A stretch of DNA of 64,000 bases from Microbacterium allomyrinae. GTDB lineage: Bacteria > Actinomycetota > Actinomycetes > Actinomycetales > Microbacteriaceae. The number at the start of each line of letters is the position of its first letter. Position 1 is the stretch's first letter. The stretch is from the NCBI RefSeq assembly GCF_020682705.1, contig NZ_JAGTTN010000006.1, forward strand, positions 124,001 through 188,000. Reading direction: 5' to 3'. The translations under genes and the position numbers were made by a program. Under the pieces are notes generated by a model. That model was given only the letters and a program-made list of their open reading frames with translations. It did not search any database and was not told the DNA's origin. Positions 1 to 14,044 of this stretch are shown piece by piece.

Positions 1-391
1 GACGGGGCTGACCTACCTCCGCAAGCTCGACATGCAGCTCGCCTCGAAGATGCGGTTCGTCTCCGCGCAGCTCGTGGCGCTCCTCGAAGGCGACCTGTGG
101 CTGCGCAACGCGTCGCATTCCAACGCCATGGCGCAGCGGCTGCGCGCGGGCATCGAGGCGGGCATCGCCGCCGGGTCGATCCACGGAGTGGAATTCACCC
201 AGCGGACGCAGGCGAACGGCGTCTTCGCGACGCTGCCCGACGGCGTCGCGGACCGCCTCCGCACGTCCTTCAGGTTCTACGACTGGGATGCCGCGAAGAA
301 CGAAGTGCGCTGGATGTGCAGTTTCGACACCTCCGAGAACGATATCGACGCGTTCCTGGCCGCGATCGCGCGCGAGACCTCGGCCGCGTAG
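1..391 (+). CDS. Threonine aldolase / beta-eliminating lyase family protein, C-terminal part
   Basis: The frame is open from the first bases of the window, so the gene begins upstream. The visible 129 or so residues match the C-terminal domain of PLP-dependent low-specificity threonine aldolases and related beta-eliminating lyases: a helix reading KLDMQLASKMRF, the segment LLEGDLWLRNASHSNAMA, and a final domain ending in a conserved FDTSENDIDAFL-type stretch. These enzymes split L-threonine or allo-threonine to glycine and acetaldehyde in the cytoplasm. The catalytic lysine would lie upstream and cannot be checked. The product ends normally at TAG. The 68 bases to the next gene are GC-rich with no clear terminator. 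Confidence 0.8.
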   Translation, partial: TGLTYLRKLDMQLASKMRFVSAQLVALLEGDLWLRNASHSNAMAQRLRAGIEAGIAAGSIHGVEFTQRTQANGVFATLPDGVADRLRTSFRFYDWDAAKNEVRWMCSFDTSENDIDAFLAAIARETSAA

Positions 392-459
392 CGGGCTCCG
401 CGTACGCGCGCAGCGCGCGGCCGCGCGCCGGCACCCGGCCGGAGGCACTCCGAATGGAG

Positions 460-2124
460 TCAGGACTCGGCGCGCTCGAGGTCGTCGTCGGACGAGTCCT
501 CGGCGCCGGCGCCGTCAGCCTCCGTCCGGTCCCCGCCGGCCTCGGCCTCGCTCTCAACCTCGGCGTTCTGGGCCGACGCGTTCTGCTCGACCAGCTGCGC
601 CAGTTCGGCGTCGACGTCGTCTGCCGACACGTCGTCGTCGGCAGCGGCCTCCGCGGCGGGTGCCTCCACCCCCGGCTCGATCGTGACATCCCCCGTCGAC
701 GGGGCGTCGGCATCCGTCGTCTGCTCGCGCGCCGCGGGGTGCACCGCACTGAGCGGACCCTCGGGACGGATGAGCTCCTTCACCTCTGACATGAAGCTCG
801 TGAGCTGGTGCTGCTGCCAGCGGAGCTGTCGGGTGCGGTCCTCGGCGTCGCGCAGCACGGTCTGCGAGTGCGACGTGACGAGGTCCATGATCTTCTGCGC
901 CTTCACCCGCGCCTGATCGAGGTGCTCGCGAGCGCGGAGCCTGGCATCTGCATCGATCTGCTGGGCCTGCGCGCGCTGGAGTCGCTCGAAGTCCTCCGCC
1001 TTGGACGACACCCGCTGGGCGTGGTCGAGCGAGGCTGCGACCTGCTCGTTCGCGTCCTGCGTGATGCGCTCCGCGTGGGCGACGGCCTGGGTGTGCAGCA
1101 CGAGGAACTCCTGGTGCGCGTCGTCCTGCCGACGGGTCAGGCTCTCTTCGAACTCGAGCGCCCGCACGCGCAGCTCGCGCACCGCCTCTTCGGCTTCGGA
1201 GCGGTCGCGCTCGGTCTCGCGGGCCACCATCGAGCGCAGCGCCGCCGCACCCTTCTCCGCCTCGGAACGGATCGCCGTGGCCTCGCGCTCGGCCTGGGCG
1301 ACCTTCTCGGCGGCGTGGGCGGCCTCGCGCTCGAGGGTCGCCTGGTGGGCGGTCAGCTCGGTGTCGATCTTGAGACGCGCCTGCTGCGAATCGTGGTGGG
1401 CGTGAGCGAGGATCGCCTCTGCTTCAGCGACGGCAGCGGTGCGGCGGTTCGCGTTCTCTGCGCGAGCGGCTTCGAGCAGCCGATCGCCCTGCACGCTGGC
1501 GTTGCGGATCAGCACGCTCGCCTGCTCTTCGGCGACCCGCAGGATCTCTTCGAACTGATGACGGTTCGGCGTCTCGTCGGGCGTGGCGACGAGTTCTTCG
1601 CTCAGCGCCTGCACCTGCTGCTCGGCGTTCGCCACCTGCACGCGGGCGGCGGCGAGTTCGATCTCGAGGCGCTGCACGACGTCGCCGTCCTGCGCCCGCG
1701 CGGCCGACACCTCGGCCCGCAGCCGCGCGATGTCGTCCTGGTGCTTCGCGTCGGCGGCGGCGAGCTGGTCCGTGAGGCGTTCGATCTCCGCGCGGCCTTC
1801 GGCGGCGGCATCGTCGACGGTCGTGGTGCGCTGCGCCTTCACCGCTTCGAGTTCGGCCTCCAGGCGATCGGCCTTCGCGCGGCTCTGCGCGACGGCGGCG
1901 CCGGCGCGGCGCTGGTGCTGCTTGAGCTGCAGCACCTCGTCGTCGGTCGCCCGCATGCGCGAGCTGAGGCCGGAGATCGCGGCGTCCACCTCATCCTTGT
2001 CGTAGCCGCGGAAGGATGTCGTGAAGGCTGCGCCGAAGGCGGTCGCGGCGTCTGCGATCAGGCTGTCGAACGGCGTCGCCTCTTCGCTGCCGCTGGAGTC
2101 TGCAGGAACGGTGGATTCGGACAT
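460..2124 (-). CDS. DivIVA-domain coiled-coil protein
   Basis: 554 residues. Residues 20-65 hold a DivIVA-like N-terminal motif (FRGYDKDEVDAAISGL), followed by a long coiled coil of heptad-rich A/E/R/Q sequence to about residue 460 and an acidic, alanine-rich tail. No signal peptide or membrane segment. DivIVA/Wag31-type proteins bind curved membrane at poles and septa and recruit growth or chromosome-segregation partners; this one is longer than classical DivIVA, so it is probably a paralogue with a scaffold role. It stands alone, with a candidate promoter about 180 bases upstream. The exact cellular role is inference. Confidence 0.75.
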   Translation of the reverse strand: MSESTVPADSSGSEEATPFDSLIADAATAFGAAFTTSFRGYDKDEVDAAISGLSSRMRATDDEVLQLKQHQRRAGAAVAQSRAKADRLEAELEAVKAQRTTTVDDAAAEGRAEIERLTDQLAAADAKHQDDIARLRAEVSAARAQDGDVVQRLEIELAAARVQVANAEQQVQALSEELVATPDETPNRHQFEEILRVAEEQASVLIRNASVQGDRLLEAARAENANRRTAAVAEAEAILAHAHHDSQQARLKIDTELTAHQATLEREAAHAAEKVAQAEREATAIRSEAEKGAAALRSMVARETERDRSEAEEAVRELRVRALEFEESLTRRQDDAHQEFLVLHTQAVAHAERITQDANEQVAASLDHAQRVSSKAEDFERLQRAQAQQIDADARLRAREHLDQARVKAQKIMDLVTSHSQTVLRDAEDRTRQLRWQQHQLTSFMSEVKELIRPEGPLSAVHPAAREQTTDADAPSTGDVTIEPGVEAPAAEAAADDDVSADDVDAELAQLVEQNASAQNAEVESEAEAGGDRTEADGAGAEDSSDDDLERAES

Positions 2125-2303
2125 CGGGTGTCTCCGCTTCTTCGGATCGCGGTGTCGGCGATGACGGGGACAGAGGCGGCACGACCGTGCGCATCTCGCA
2201 CCAGCGGAGGGGGTGGACGCCTGCTGCGGGACTCACGGAACGCGACGCCCTCGACGACACCGGGGGGTTGCGTCGCAGGGTGACTGCGGGTCGGGTAGGT
2301 GGA

Positions 2304-2332
2304 ACAATACCCGCCCGACATGTGTCTGCGAA
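2304..2332 (-). promoter_or_regulatory. Candidate promoter for the DivIVA-like gene
   Basis: On the minus strand TTCGCA (2332-2327), a 17-base spacer and TATTGT (2309-2304) form a good sigma-70-type promoter. The -10 lies in an inverted repeat CGGGTA (2292-2297) / TACCCG (2308-2313). It implies a leader of about 170 nt. The rest of the 297-base gap up to the M3 peptidase gene shows no gene. Confidence 0.45.
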
Positions 2333-2421
2333 ACGCGCGAACGCCCCGGCGCGGGGACGCACGCGCGGCCGCCCGGCACGGGCACTCCGGCGGCGGGATC
2401 AGGGACGCTGCGGGGAAGGCG

Positions 2422-4335
2422 TCACTCGCCCGCGAGCCACTCCCGATACGCCGCGAATGCCGTCGGACGCCCCAGGAAAGCCTCGACGAGCTCGGTCGCG
2501 TCGCGCGATCCGCCGCGTTCGAGCACCTCGGTGCGGTACCGGCTCGCCGCCTGGGGGTCCATGAGTCCGTTCGAGAACCCGGTGAGCAGATCGCGCGCGA
2601 TCACGAGGCTCCACTGGTACGTGTAATAGCAGGCGCCGTAGCCGGTGAGGTGCCCGAACCCCGCGTACGGGTGCAGGCCGGGCAGCGGCTGCACCGGGCT
2701 GGACGTGGCGTAGAGTCGCTCGGTCTCGGCCTGCAGGTCGGCCGGTCGATCGACGTGCAGATGGTACGAGACGTTCGCGTGCCCGAGCTGGCGGCGCACC
2801 TCCAGCGCCCGCCCGAACGCATCGGCGGTGCGCATGCGGGCGACGAGATCGGCCGGGATCGGCTCGCCCTCGGCGTTGGCGGTGAACGACGCGAGCACGT
2901 CGGCATCCCACGCCCACTCCTCGAGGAGCTGGCTGGGCGCCTCGACGAAGTCCCACTCGGTCGCCACCCCCGAGAAGCTTGCGAAGCGCTGGGCTCCGCC
3001 GAGAATGTCGTGCACCAGGTGCCCGAACTCGTGGAAGAACGTCACGACCTCGTCGTGCTCGAGCAGGCCCCGCGAGAAGTTGCACAGCAGCGCGGCCTCG
3101 GGCATGACCCGGCCGGTGACTCCCGGCGCGAGCGGGAAGCACGCGGCATGGCTGAACTTGCCGTCGCGCGGGTGAAGGTCGAGGTGGATGCGCCCGATGC
3201 GCGCGCCGTCGCGCACGACGTCGTACGAGCGCACGTCCGCGTGCCACGTCGGCACATCGACCGGCTCGTATCCGACGTCCAGCAGGCGCCCGGTCACGTC
3301 GAGCACGCCGCTCACGACTCGCTCGAACGGGAAGTACGAACGCACCAGCTGCGCGTCGACGTCGTACTCCTCGCTCTTGAGCGTCGAGAGCACGTGCCAG
3401 AAGTCCGCGATGGTGACGCTCTCGGCATCGGGGACGTCGCGCCGCAGCCTTTCGAGGAGCAGCGGGTACTCCGCTTCGGCGGCGGGGGCGGATGCCTCGT
3501 CCAGCCGCGCGAGGAAGGCGCGAATCTCGGCACCCGAGCCGATCATCCGGGTCTCGGTCTCGTAGTCCGCCCAGTCCTCATAGCCCAGGAGCGCGGCGCG
3601 CTCGGCCCGCACTGCGAGGAGCTCGGCCAGCACCGGCTCGTTGTCGGGCCAGGCCATGTCGTTGTACGCGGCGATGATCGCCACCCGCGTCGCGCGATCC
3701 TTCGCGTACTCGCGCACCGGCATCAGGTCGGGGTAGTCGGTCGAGAGGGTGACGTCGCCATGCTCGTCCACCGGATGCGCGTCGATGAAGTCCTGCGGCA
3801 GCCCCGCGAGCCCCGCCGCCGGCACGGTGACCTCGCGGCGTCCGTCGCGGACGTTGCGGGAGAAGGTCAGCGACAGCTCGGTGTCGCGGTCGGCGAGCTC
3901 GCGCACCCGCTCGCGGTCGGCATCCGCCAGCTGCACGCCGCCGCGCCGGAAATCGCGCAGCAGGTGGGCGAGAAGGCGTGCCTGATCGGCGTCGAGACCC
4001 TCGGTCGAGGACTCCGCGAACGCATCCCACAGCTCGCGGTCGAGCAGCCGAGCCGCCGACAGCGATTCGATCCGCTGCACCTGACCCTCGGCGATCTCGC
4101 GCACGGCGGCGTCGGAGTGTGCCTCGCTCACGACGTACGCCTCGCTGAGCGCGCCCCTGAGCGCGATGTCGGCGTCGTTCCACAGCTCGAGGCGATCCTG
4201 GATCGACAGCGCGGGCTCGCTCTTCAGGCGGGCATCGATGTCGTGCACACGCGCGAGGGCCTCGGCCGGACGATCGGTCGCGAAGGCGGTCCATCCGGAG
4301 GCGTCGGCGGGGAAGGCGAGGGGCTCGAAGGTCAC
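2422..4335 (-). CDS. M3 family metallopeptidase (oligopeptidase A / Dcp type)
   Basis: 637 residues, close to the usual 650-700 of M3 peptidases. The zinc site HEFGH is at residues 435-439 with the flanking VVTFF and LVHDILGG typical of the family; the third ligand region (FVEAPSQLLEEW) follows about 25 residues later. The fold is all-helical with no signal peptide, so it should be a cytoplasmic enzyme that trims short peptides left by larger proteases. The start is GTG; a TAGGCT box ends 6 nt before it, which suggests a leaderless mRNA. The gene stands alone between the DivIVA-like and NUDIX genes. Confidence 0.93.
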   Translation of the reverse strand: MTFEPLAFPADASGWTAFATDRPAEALARVHDIDARLKSEPALSIQDRLELWNDADIALRGALSEAYVVSEAHSDAAVREIAEGQVQRIESLSAARLLDRELWDAFAESSTEGLDADQARLLAHLLRDFRRGGVQLADADRERVRELADRDTELSLTFSRNVRDGRREVTVPAAGLAGLPQDFIDAHPVDEHGDVTLSTDYPDLMPVREYAKDRATRVAIIAAYNDMAWPDNEPVLAELLAVRAERAALLGYEDWADYETETRMIGSGAEIRAFLARLDEASAPAAEAEYPLLLERLRRDVPDAESVTIADFWHVLSTLKSEEYDVDAQLVRSYFPFERVVSGVLDVTGRLLDVGYEPVDVPTWHADVRSYDVVRDGARIGRIHLDLHPRDGKFSHAACFPLAPGVTGRVMPEAALLCNFSRGLLEHDEVVTFFHEFGHLVHDILGGAQRFASFSGVATEWDFVEAPSQLLEEWAWDADVLASFTANAEGEPIPADLVARMRTADAFGRALEVRRQLGHANVSYHLHVDRPADLQAETERLYATSSPVQPLPGLHPYAGFGHLTGYGACYYTYQWSLVIARDLLTGFSNGLMDPQAASRYRTEVLERGGSRDATELVEAFLGRPTAFAAYREWLAGE

Positions 4336-4425
4336 CGTTCGAGCCTATGCGGGCTTCGGTCCGCTTCGCGGGAGCATGAGCGCACCCTCATGTGCGCAGG
4401 TCGGTGCCGTCGCCTGCCGTGCGGA

Positions 4426-5094
4426 TCAGCGCAGCGCCCCGACGCTGGCCAGGGCGAGCCGGATGAGCGTGCCCCTGCCGCCTTCCATCTCGGCGGCGAG
4501 CGCGTCGGATGCCGCCTCCTGGGGCGCCATCCACGTCACCTCGAGCGCATCCTGACGGGGCTCGCACGTGCCGGTGACCGGCACCACGAACGCGAGCGAC
4601 ACCGCATGCTGACGGTCGTCGTGGAACGCACTGAGGCCGGGCATCGGGAAGTACTCGGCGACAGTGAAGGGGTTCGGCTGCGGCGGCAGGAGCGGAAACG
4701 CCATCGGGCCGAGGTCGTTCTCGAGGTGGCGGAACAGCGCGTCGCGGACGGTCTCGCCGTATCGCACACGGCCCGACACGATCGTGCGGGTCATCTCCCC
4801 GAGCGGGGTGGCGCGCAGCAGGATGCCGACCTCGATGACGGTGCCGAGTCCGTCGGTGCGCACGGGCACGGCTTCGACGTAGAGGATCGGCATCCGTCGC
4901 CGCGCTTCGGCGAGTTCGATGTCGGTCAGCCAGCCGGGGTTCGCGGAGCTGCCCGGGGTGGGCGAGCCGAAGGATCCGTCGCCGACGGGGTGCCCGGGGT
5001 TCGTGAAGGAGGCGCCCATGCCGCGCAGCGGATCACGCGGCGTCCCGTCGTCATCGCGCTCGTTCGGATCGGGGTCAGGCGTTCGGACCGGCAT
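4426..5094 (-). CDS. NUDIX-family (DUF4916-like) protein
   Basis: 222 residues from the ATG at 5094; a GTG seven codons upstream is also possible. After a proline/aspartate-rich N-terminus comes WLTDIELAEARRRMP, then a NUDIX-like core with VSGRVRYGETVRDALFRHLENDLGP and DDRQHAVSLAFVVPV. This pattern fits a family of actinobacterial NUDIX-fold proteins whose box is degenerate (no canonical GX5EX7REUXEEXGU), so hydrolase activity is uncertain. A TATACA box sits 6 nt before the ATG, again suggesting a leaderless transcript. Confidence 0.75.
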   Translation of the reverse strand: MPVRTPDPDPNERDDDGTPRDPLRGMGASFTNPGHPVGDGSFGSPTPGSSANPGWLTDIELAEARRRMPILYVEAVPVRTDGLGTVIEVGILLRATPLGEMTRTIVSGRVRYGETVRDALFRHLENDLGPMAFPLLPPQPNPFTVAEYFPMPGLSAFHDDRQHAVSLAFVVPVTGTCEPRQDALEVTWMAPQEAASDALAAEMEGGRGTLIRLALASVGALR

Positions 5095-5188
5095 GTGTCC
5101 TGTATACCCCGCCACCGCCCACTAAGCACCATGCCGGTCCGTGCGGGTGCCGACTGTCGGTGTGCACGGGCAGGATAGGGGGGTGGTG

Positions 5189-5848
5189 ATGAACGATTCC
5201 CTCGACGCCGATGCCGTGCTGTGGTCACACGCCTCCGCCGAGCGGGACGAGCGCCCACTGCTCGTGCTGCTCCACGGCTACGGCGCCGATGAACGCGACC
5301 TGTTCGGCCTGGTCCCGTATCTGCCACCGGACTTCGCGGTCGCCGCGCTGCGCGCGCCGCTCGCCCCGCCCTTTCCCGCACCGGGCTACTCCTGGTACCC
5401 GATCGAGGGCCTCGAGAGCCGGGATCCGCGTCATGTCACCGCCGCCGCCAGGCGGGTGCTCGAGTGGACGGATGCCGTGGCGACAGGTCATCGCCCGATC
5501 GGGCTGCTCGGCTTCTCGCAGGGCGCCGCCGTGTCGCTGCAGGCGATGAGGCTCGCGCCCGAGCGATTCGCGTTCGCCGTCAACTTGTCGGGGTACGTGA
5601 CACCCGGCGATGTGGCCGGCGACGCCGCACTCGCAGAGCGCCGGCCGCCGGTCTTCTGGGGCCGGGGAACCAACGACGACGTGATCCCCGCGTTCCTCGT
5701 CGAACACTCCACCGAGTGGCTGCCCGGCCACGTCGAGCTGAGCGGGCGCGTGTACTCCGGGCTCACCCACAGCGTGTCCGAGCAGGAGCTCGCCGACGTC
5801 CGCGTGTTCCTCGACAAACGGCTCGAAGCGCTCGCCGCAGACGGCTGA
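5189..5848 (+). CDS. Alpha/beta hydrolase, phospholipase/carboxylesterase family
   Basis: 219 residues. The nucleophile elbow GFSQG places Ser at 110; the acid is in GTNDDVIP and the histidine in GLTHSVS, giving a full catalytic triad in the order of the YpfH/acyl-protein-thioesterase type. The oxyanion region LLHGYGADERDLFGL is also typical. No signal peptide, so cytoplasmic. I chose ATG 5189, preceded by a G-rich stretch, rather than earlier codons, because homology-like sequence begins at NDSLDADAVLW. It is transcribed away from the NUDIX gene. Confidence 0.85.
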   Translation: MNDSLDADAVLWSHASAERDERPLLVLLHGYGADERDLFGLVPYLPPDFAVAALRAPLAPPFPAPGYSWYPIEGLESRDPRHVTAAARRVLEWTDAVATGHRPIGLLGFSQGAAVSLQAMRLAPERFAFAVNLSGYVTPGDVAGDAALAERRPPVFWGRGTNDDVIPAFLVEHSTEWLPGHVELSGRVYSGLTHSVSEQELADVRVFLDKRLEALAADG

Positions 5849-5858
5849 ACCCACTCAC

Positions 5859-5887
5859 GAGACATTCGCCACGGCATCCGCTATCGT
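5859..5887 (+). promoter_or_regulatory. Candidate promoter of the ABC-F gene
   Basis: GAGACA (5859-5864), 17 bases, TATCGT (5882-5887). The predicted start, near 5894, would give a leader of roughly 215 nt before the ABC-F start codon, holding a short ORF and a hairpin. Confidence 0.5.
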
Positions 5888-5910
5888 GTGTTCCGGCCTT
5901 TGTCCCCTCT

Positions 5911-5994
5911 GTGAGGAACTCCGTTGAAGCTGATCGCCGCGACCGCGCTGTAATCGCGCTGCTCCGTCGATCCCTCGACGTGCCAGCGCTCTGA
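5911..5994 (+). CDS. Possible leader peptide ORF upstream of ABC-F
   Basis: A GTG-started 27-codon frame (MRNSVEADRR... ending in VPAL) begins about 17 nt after the predicted transcription start and ends 115 nt before the ABC-F gene. It has no clear Shine-Dalgarno site. Antibiotic-responsive ABC-F genes are often controlled by stalling in such leader ORFs, so position is the main argument. The sequence alone does not prove translation. Confidence 0.3.
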   Translation: MRNSVEADRRDRAVIALLRRSLDVPAL

Positions 5995-6036
5995 TTCGCG
6001 CTGACCGTCGATCCTGCCGCTTCCTCCTCGGCTTCT

Positions 6037-6054
6037 GCCGGCTCATCCGCCGGC
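6037..6054 (+). promoter_or_regulatory. Hairpin in the ABC-F leader
   Basis: Perfect stem GCCGGC (6037-6042) and GCCGGC (6049-6054) around a 6-base loop. No T-run follows, so it is not a classical terminator; it could be an attenuator or sequester element. Confidence 0.35.
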
Positions 6055-6109
6055 GTCGGGTGATTCGCGGCATCCGGTGTCAGCGCATGACCGACACCAC
6101 GGAGGCCTC

Positions 6110-7774
6110 ATGCCCGCTCCTACCCTCACCCCTGCCGTCGTCCTCGATCGCGTCTCGTTCGCGTGGCCGGACGGCACCACTGCCCTCACAGACGTCTCGG
6201 GCTCGTTCGGCTCCGGCCGCACGGGTCTCGTCGGCCGCAACGGCTCGGGCAAGTCGACGCTCCTCCGGCTCATCGCCGGCGAGCTCGACCCCGCCACCGG
6301 CCACATCGCGAGAACCGCAGATGCGGCGTACCTGCCGCAGCGACTGACCCTCGATGTCGACCGGCCCGTCGCCGACCTGCTCGGCGTGGGCGAGACCCTT
6401 CGGGCGCTCCGCGCCATCGAGTCCGGCGACGCCGATCCCCGCCACTTCGACGCCGTCGGCTCGGACTGGGATGTCGAGGCCCGCTCGCACGTCGCGCTCG
6501 CCGAAGCGGGCCTCGCGCCCGACATGCTCGATCGCCGCGTCGGACAGCTGTCGGGAGGCGAGGCGGTGCTGACCGCGATCGCCGGGATCCGGCTGCGCGA
6601 CGCGCCCATCACGCTGCTCGACGAGCCCACCAACAACCTCGACCGCGAGGCCCGCGCGCGTCTGTACGAGATGGTGCGCGGGTGGCGCGGCGCGCTCGTC
6701 GTCGTCAGTCACGACACCGCTCTGCTGGAACTCGCGGACGACACCGCCGAGCTCTACAGCAGCACGCTGTCGACGTTCGGAGGCCCGTACTCCGAGTGGC
6801 GCGCGTGGCTCGACGCCGAACAGGGCGCCGCGCGCGACGCCGAGAGCGCGGCCAAACAGGTGATGCGGCGCGAGAAGCGCCAGCGCATCGAGGCCGAGAC
6901 GACGATCGCCCGCCGCGCCGCCATGGGCCGCAAAGCCCAGGTCGAGAAGCGCGTGCCCGGGATCATCGCGGGCGGCCGCAAGATGGCCGCGGAGGTCTCG
7001 GCGGGAAAGCTCCGCGGCGAGAAGGCCGACCGCGAGGCATCCGCACGCGCGGCGCTGGATGTCGCCGAGCGTCGCGTCCGCGACGACGACACCGTGAAGA
7101 TCGACCTGCCCGACCCCGGGGTCCCCGCGGGTCGCCGCATCGCGACGCTCGGAGACGGCGAGCGGTCCTGGGTGATCCAAGGGCCAGAGCGCGTGGCGAT
7201 CATCGGCCCGAACGGCGCCGGCAAGACCACGTTGCTGGAGGGGCTGGTCAGGCATGTCGTCCACAACTCCTCCGAATTCGGCGACACGGAGGCCGATCCG
7301 GCCTCTGACACGGGTCGCGAAGGATTTCTGAGGGGTTCGGCGCGCGGGTCGCTGCACACCGACCTCGTCGGGTACCTCCCGCAGCGAGTGGACGGGCTCG
7401 AGGAGTCCGCCTCGGTGCTCGACAACATCGCGTCGGCGGCGCCGCGGGTCAGCACGGTCGAGCTGCGCAATCGGCTCGCGCGGTTCCTCATCCGCGGCGC
7501 CGCCGTCGATCGCCCGGTCGCGACCCTGTCGGGCGGTGAGCGCTTCCGGGTGGCCCTCGCCCGGCTGCTGCTGGCCGACCCGCCGCCGCAGCTGCTCGTC
7601 TTCGACGAGCCGACGAACAACCTCGACCTCGACACGGTCGACCAGCTCGTCGAGGCTCTCGCCGTCTACCGTGGCGCCGTGCTCGTGGTCAGCCACGACG
7701 ATGCGTTCCTGAAGCGCCTCGGGGTCGGCCTCGTCCTCGAGCTCGACCGAGACGGCACGTTGACCGAGCGGTAG
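6110..7774 (+). CDS. ABC-F family ATPase
   Basis: 554 residues with two ABC domains and no membrane segments. Walker A motifs: GRNGSGKST (42-50) and GPNGAGKTT (366-374). Signatures LSGGEAVLTAIAG and LSGGERFRVALAR; both Walker B/D-loops read DEPTNNLD. A basic, helical linker between the domains (QVMRREKRQRIEAETTIARR) is the typical ABC-F interdomain arm. ABC-F proteins bind the ribosomal E site and regulate translation or protect against ribosome-targeting drugs; which applies here is unknown. ATG 6110 follows GGAGG and is preferred over an ATG 11 codons upstream. Confidence 0.93.
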   Translation: MPAPTLTPAVVLDRVSFAWPDGTTALTDVSGSFGSGRTGLVGRNGSGKSTLLRLIAGELDPATGHIARTADAAYLPQRLTLDVDRPVADLLGVGETLRALRAIESGDADPRHFDAVGSDWDVEARSHVALAEAGLAPDMLDRRVGQLSGGEAVLTAIAGIRLRDAPITLLDEPTNNLDREARARLYEMVRGWRGALVVVSHDTALLELADDTAELYSSTLSTFGGPYSEWRAWLDAEQGAARDAESAAKQVMRREKRQRIEAETTIARRAAMGRKAQVEKRVPGIIAGGRKMAAEVSAGKLRGEKADREASARAALDVAERRVRDDDTVKIDLPDPGVPAGRRIATLGDGERSWVIQGPERVAIIGPNGAGKTTLLEGLVRHVVHNSSEFGDTEADPASDTGREGFLRGSARGSLHTDLVGYLPQRVDGLEESASVLDNIASAAPRVSTVELRNRLARFLIRGAAVDRPVATLSGGERFRVALARLLLADPPPQLLVFDEPTNNLDLDTVDQLVEALAVYRGAVLVVSHDDAFLKRLGVGLVLELDRDGTLTER

Positions 7775-7881
7775 CGCGTGGCCGCGGCATCCGCTCCCCT
7801 GTCGAACGGATACCGCGGGCGCGGGGCACCGGGAACATCCGTCACGCCCAGACCTATCGGCGCGGGGACGGATACGGCACC

Positions 7882-8076
7882 ATGGACGCCATGGCCCAGC
7901 TCGTACGTCCTCGCTCCGGTCGCGTCATCGGCGGCGTGTGCGCGGCGATCGCGAATCGCTTCGAGATGAGCGCCACGGTGGTGCGGGTGCTCATGGTCGG
8001 CTCGATCCTGTTCTTCGGCCTGTCGATCGGGCTGTACCTGATCCTGTGGCTGCTGATCCCCCTCGACCGCAGCTGA
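7882..8076 (+). CDS. PspC domain protein
   Basis: 64 residues. The whole protein is one PspC domain: basic N-terminus LVRPRSGRVIGGVCAAIANRF, then a hydrophobic membrane segment (VVRVLMVGSILFFGLSIGLYLILWLLIPL). Such small inner-membrane proteins are linked to envelope stress in other bacteria. A second ATG three codons inside is possible. It is flanked by unrelated genes. Confidence 0.88.
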   Translation: MDAMAQLVRPRSGRVIGGVCAAIANRFEMSATVVRVLMVGSILFFGLSIGLYLILWLLIPLDRS

Positions 8077-8167
8077 CATTCATCGTGCGTCACCCGACGC
8101 CGGGTGTCCGGTCCCGCAGCCGCCGCCCCGCAGCCCCGATGTCGGCGCGGGCGACGAAGATGGAGTG

Positions 8168-13099
<4,932 letters not shown>

Positions 13100-13238
13100 G
13101 CGGGAGCCCACCGCGGCGTGCACGGAATCGGACCACCCGCGCGACACGTCCTGCCGAGCCGCCCGCTCCCGGCGCGTCCTCGGTGATCTCCGATCCTGTG
13201 CCCACGCCCTCCCGGCATGACGAGCGCGAGACGAACAG

Positions 13239-14027
13239 ATGCCTGAGGGCGACACGGTCTTCCGCACCGCGCATCGACTCGACGACGTGCTCGCGGGAGC
13301 CACCGTCACCCGCTTCGAGCTGCGGGTGCCGCAGGCGGCGACGGTCGACCTCCGGGGAGAGACGGTGCATGGCGTTCTCTCGCGCGGCAAGCACCTGCTC
13401 CACCGCATCGGCGAGAACACGCTCCACTCGCACCTCAAGATGGAGGGCGAGTGGCACGCCTACCGACGCGGTGAACGCTGGCGCAAGCCCGCTTACACGG
13501 CCCGCGCGATCATCGGCGCGACGGCTCCCGACGGTGCCGAATGGGAGACGGTGGGGTTCGACCTCGCCGACATCTCGGTCGTGCTGACGCGCGACGAGGA
13601 TCGTCTCGTCGGCCATCTCGGACCCGATCCGCTGTCGGACGACTGGGATCCCGCCGAAGCGGCGAGACGACTCGGAGCAGACCCTCGACCGGTGCACGTG
13701 GCTCTGCAGGACCAGCGCAGCATCGCCGGATTCGGCAACGAGTACGTCAACGAGATCCTGTTCGTGCGAGGCGTCCTTCCCACGACTCCCGCAGACGAGA
13801 CGGATGCCGCCGCCATCGTCGATCTCGGAGCCCGCATGATCCGCGCCAACCGCGATCGCAGCGACCGCACGTTCACGGGCGACGCGCGCCCGGGGCGGAC
13901 CACCTGGGTCTATCGCCGCGACGGACGTCCGTGCCGGCGATGCGGCACGCTGATCCGCCGCAGCAGTCTCGGCCCCGACCCGTCGCGCGAGCGCATCATC
14001 TTCTGGTGCCCTCGCTGTCAGCGCTGA
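13239..14027 (+). CDS. Endonuclease VIII-like DNA glycosylase (Nei2 type)
   Basis: 262 residues of the Fpg/Nei family. The mature N-terminus starts PEGDTVFR, with Pro2 and Glu3 as catalytic residues. The H2TH region is around GFGNEYVNEILF, and a C-terminal zinc finger is formed by CRRC and CPRC. The protein would remove oxidised pyrimidines and cut at abasic sites. It lies 139 bases after lhr on the same strand; the gap has no clear terminator, so co-transcription is possible. Confidence 0.93.
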   Translation: MPEGDTVFRTAHRLDDVLAGATVTRFELRVPQAATVDLRGETVHGVLSRGKHLLHRIGENTLHSHLKMEGEWHAYRRGERWRKPAYTARAIIGATAPDGAEWETVGFDLADISVVLTRDEDRLVGHLGPDPLSDDWDPAEAARRLGADPRPVHVALQDQRSIAGFGNEYVNEILFVRGVLPTTPADETDAAAIVDLGARMIRANRDRSDRTFTGDARPGRTTWVYRRDGRPCRRCGTLIRRSSLGPDPSRERIIFWCPRCQR

Positions 14028-14044
14028 GCCCTCTCCCCGAAGCA

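Noticed and set aside
2299-5178. 959-codon open frame on the plus strand
   Set aside because: It is antisense to the M3 peptidase and NUDIX genes; its protein is arginine/glycine/histidine-rich with no domain, typical of GC-rich shadow frames.
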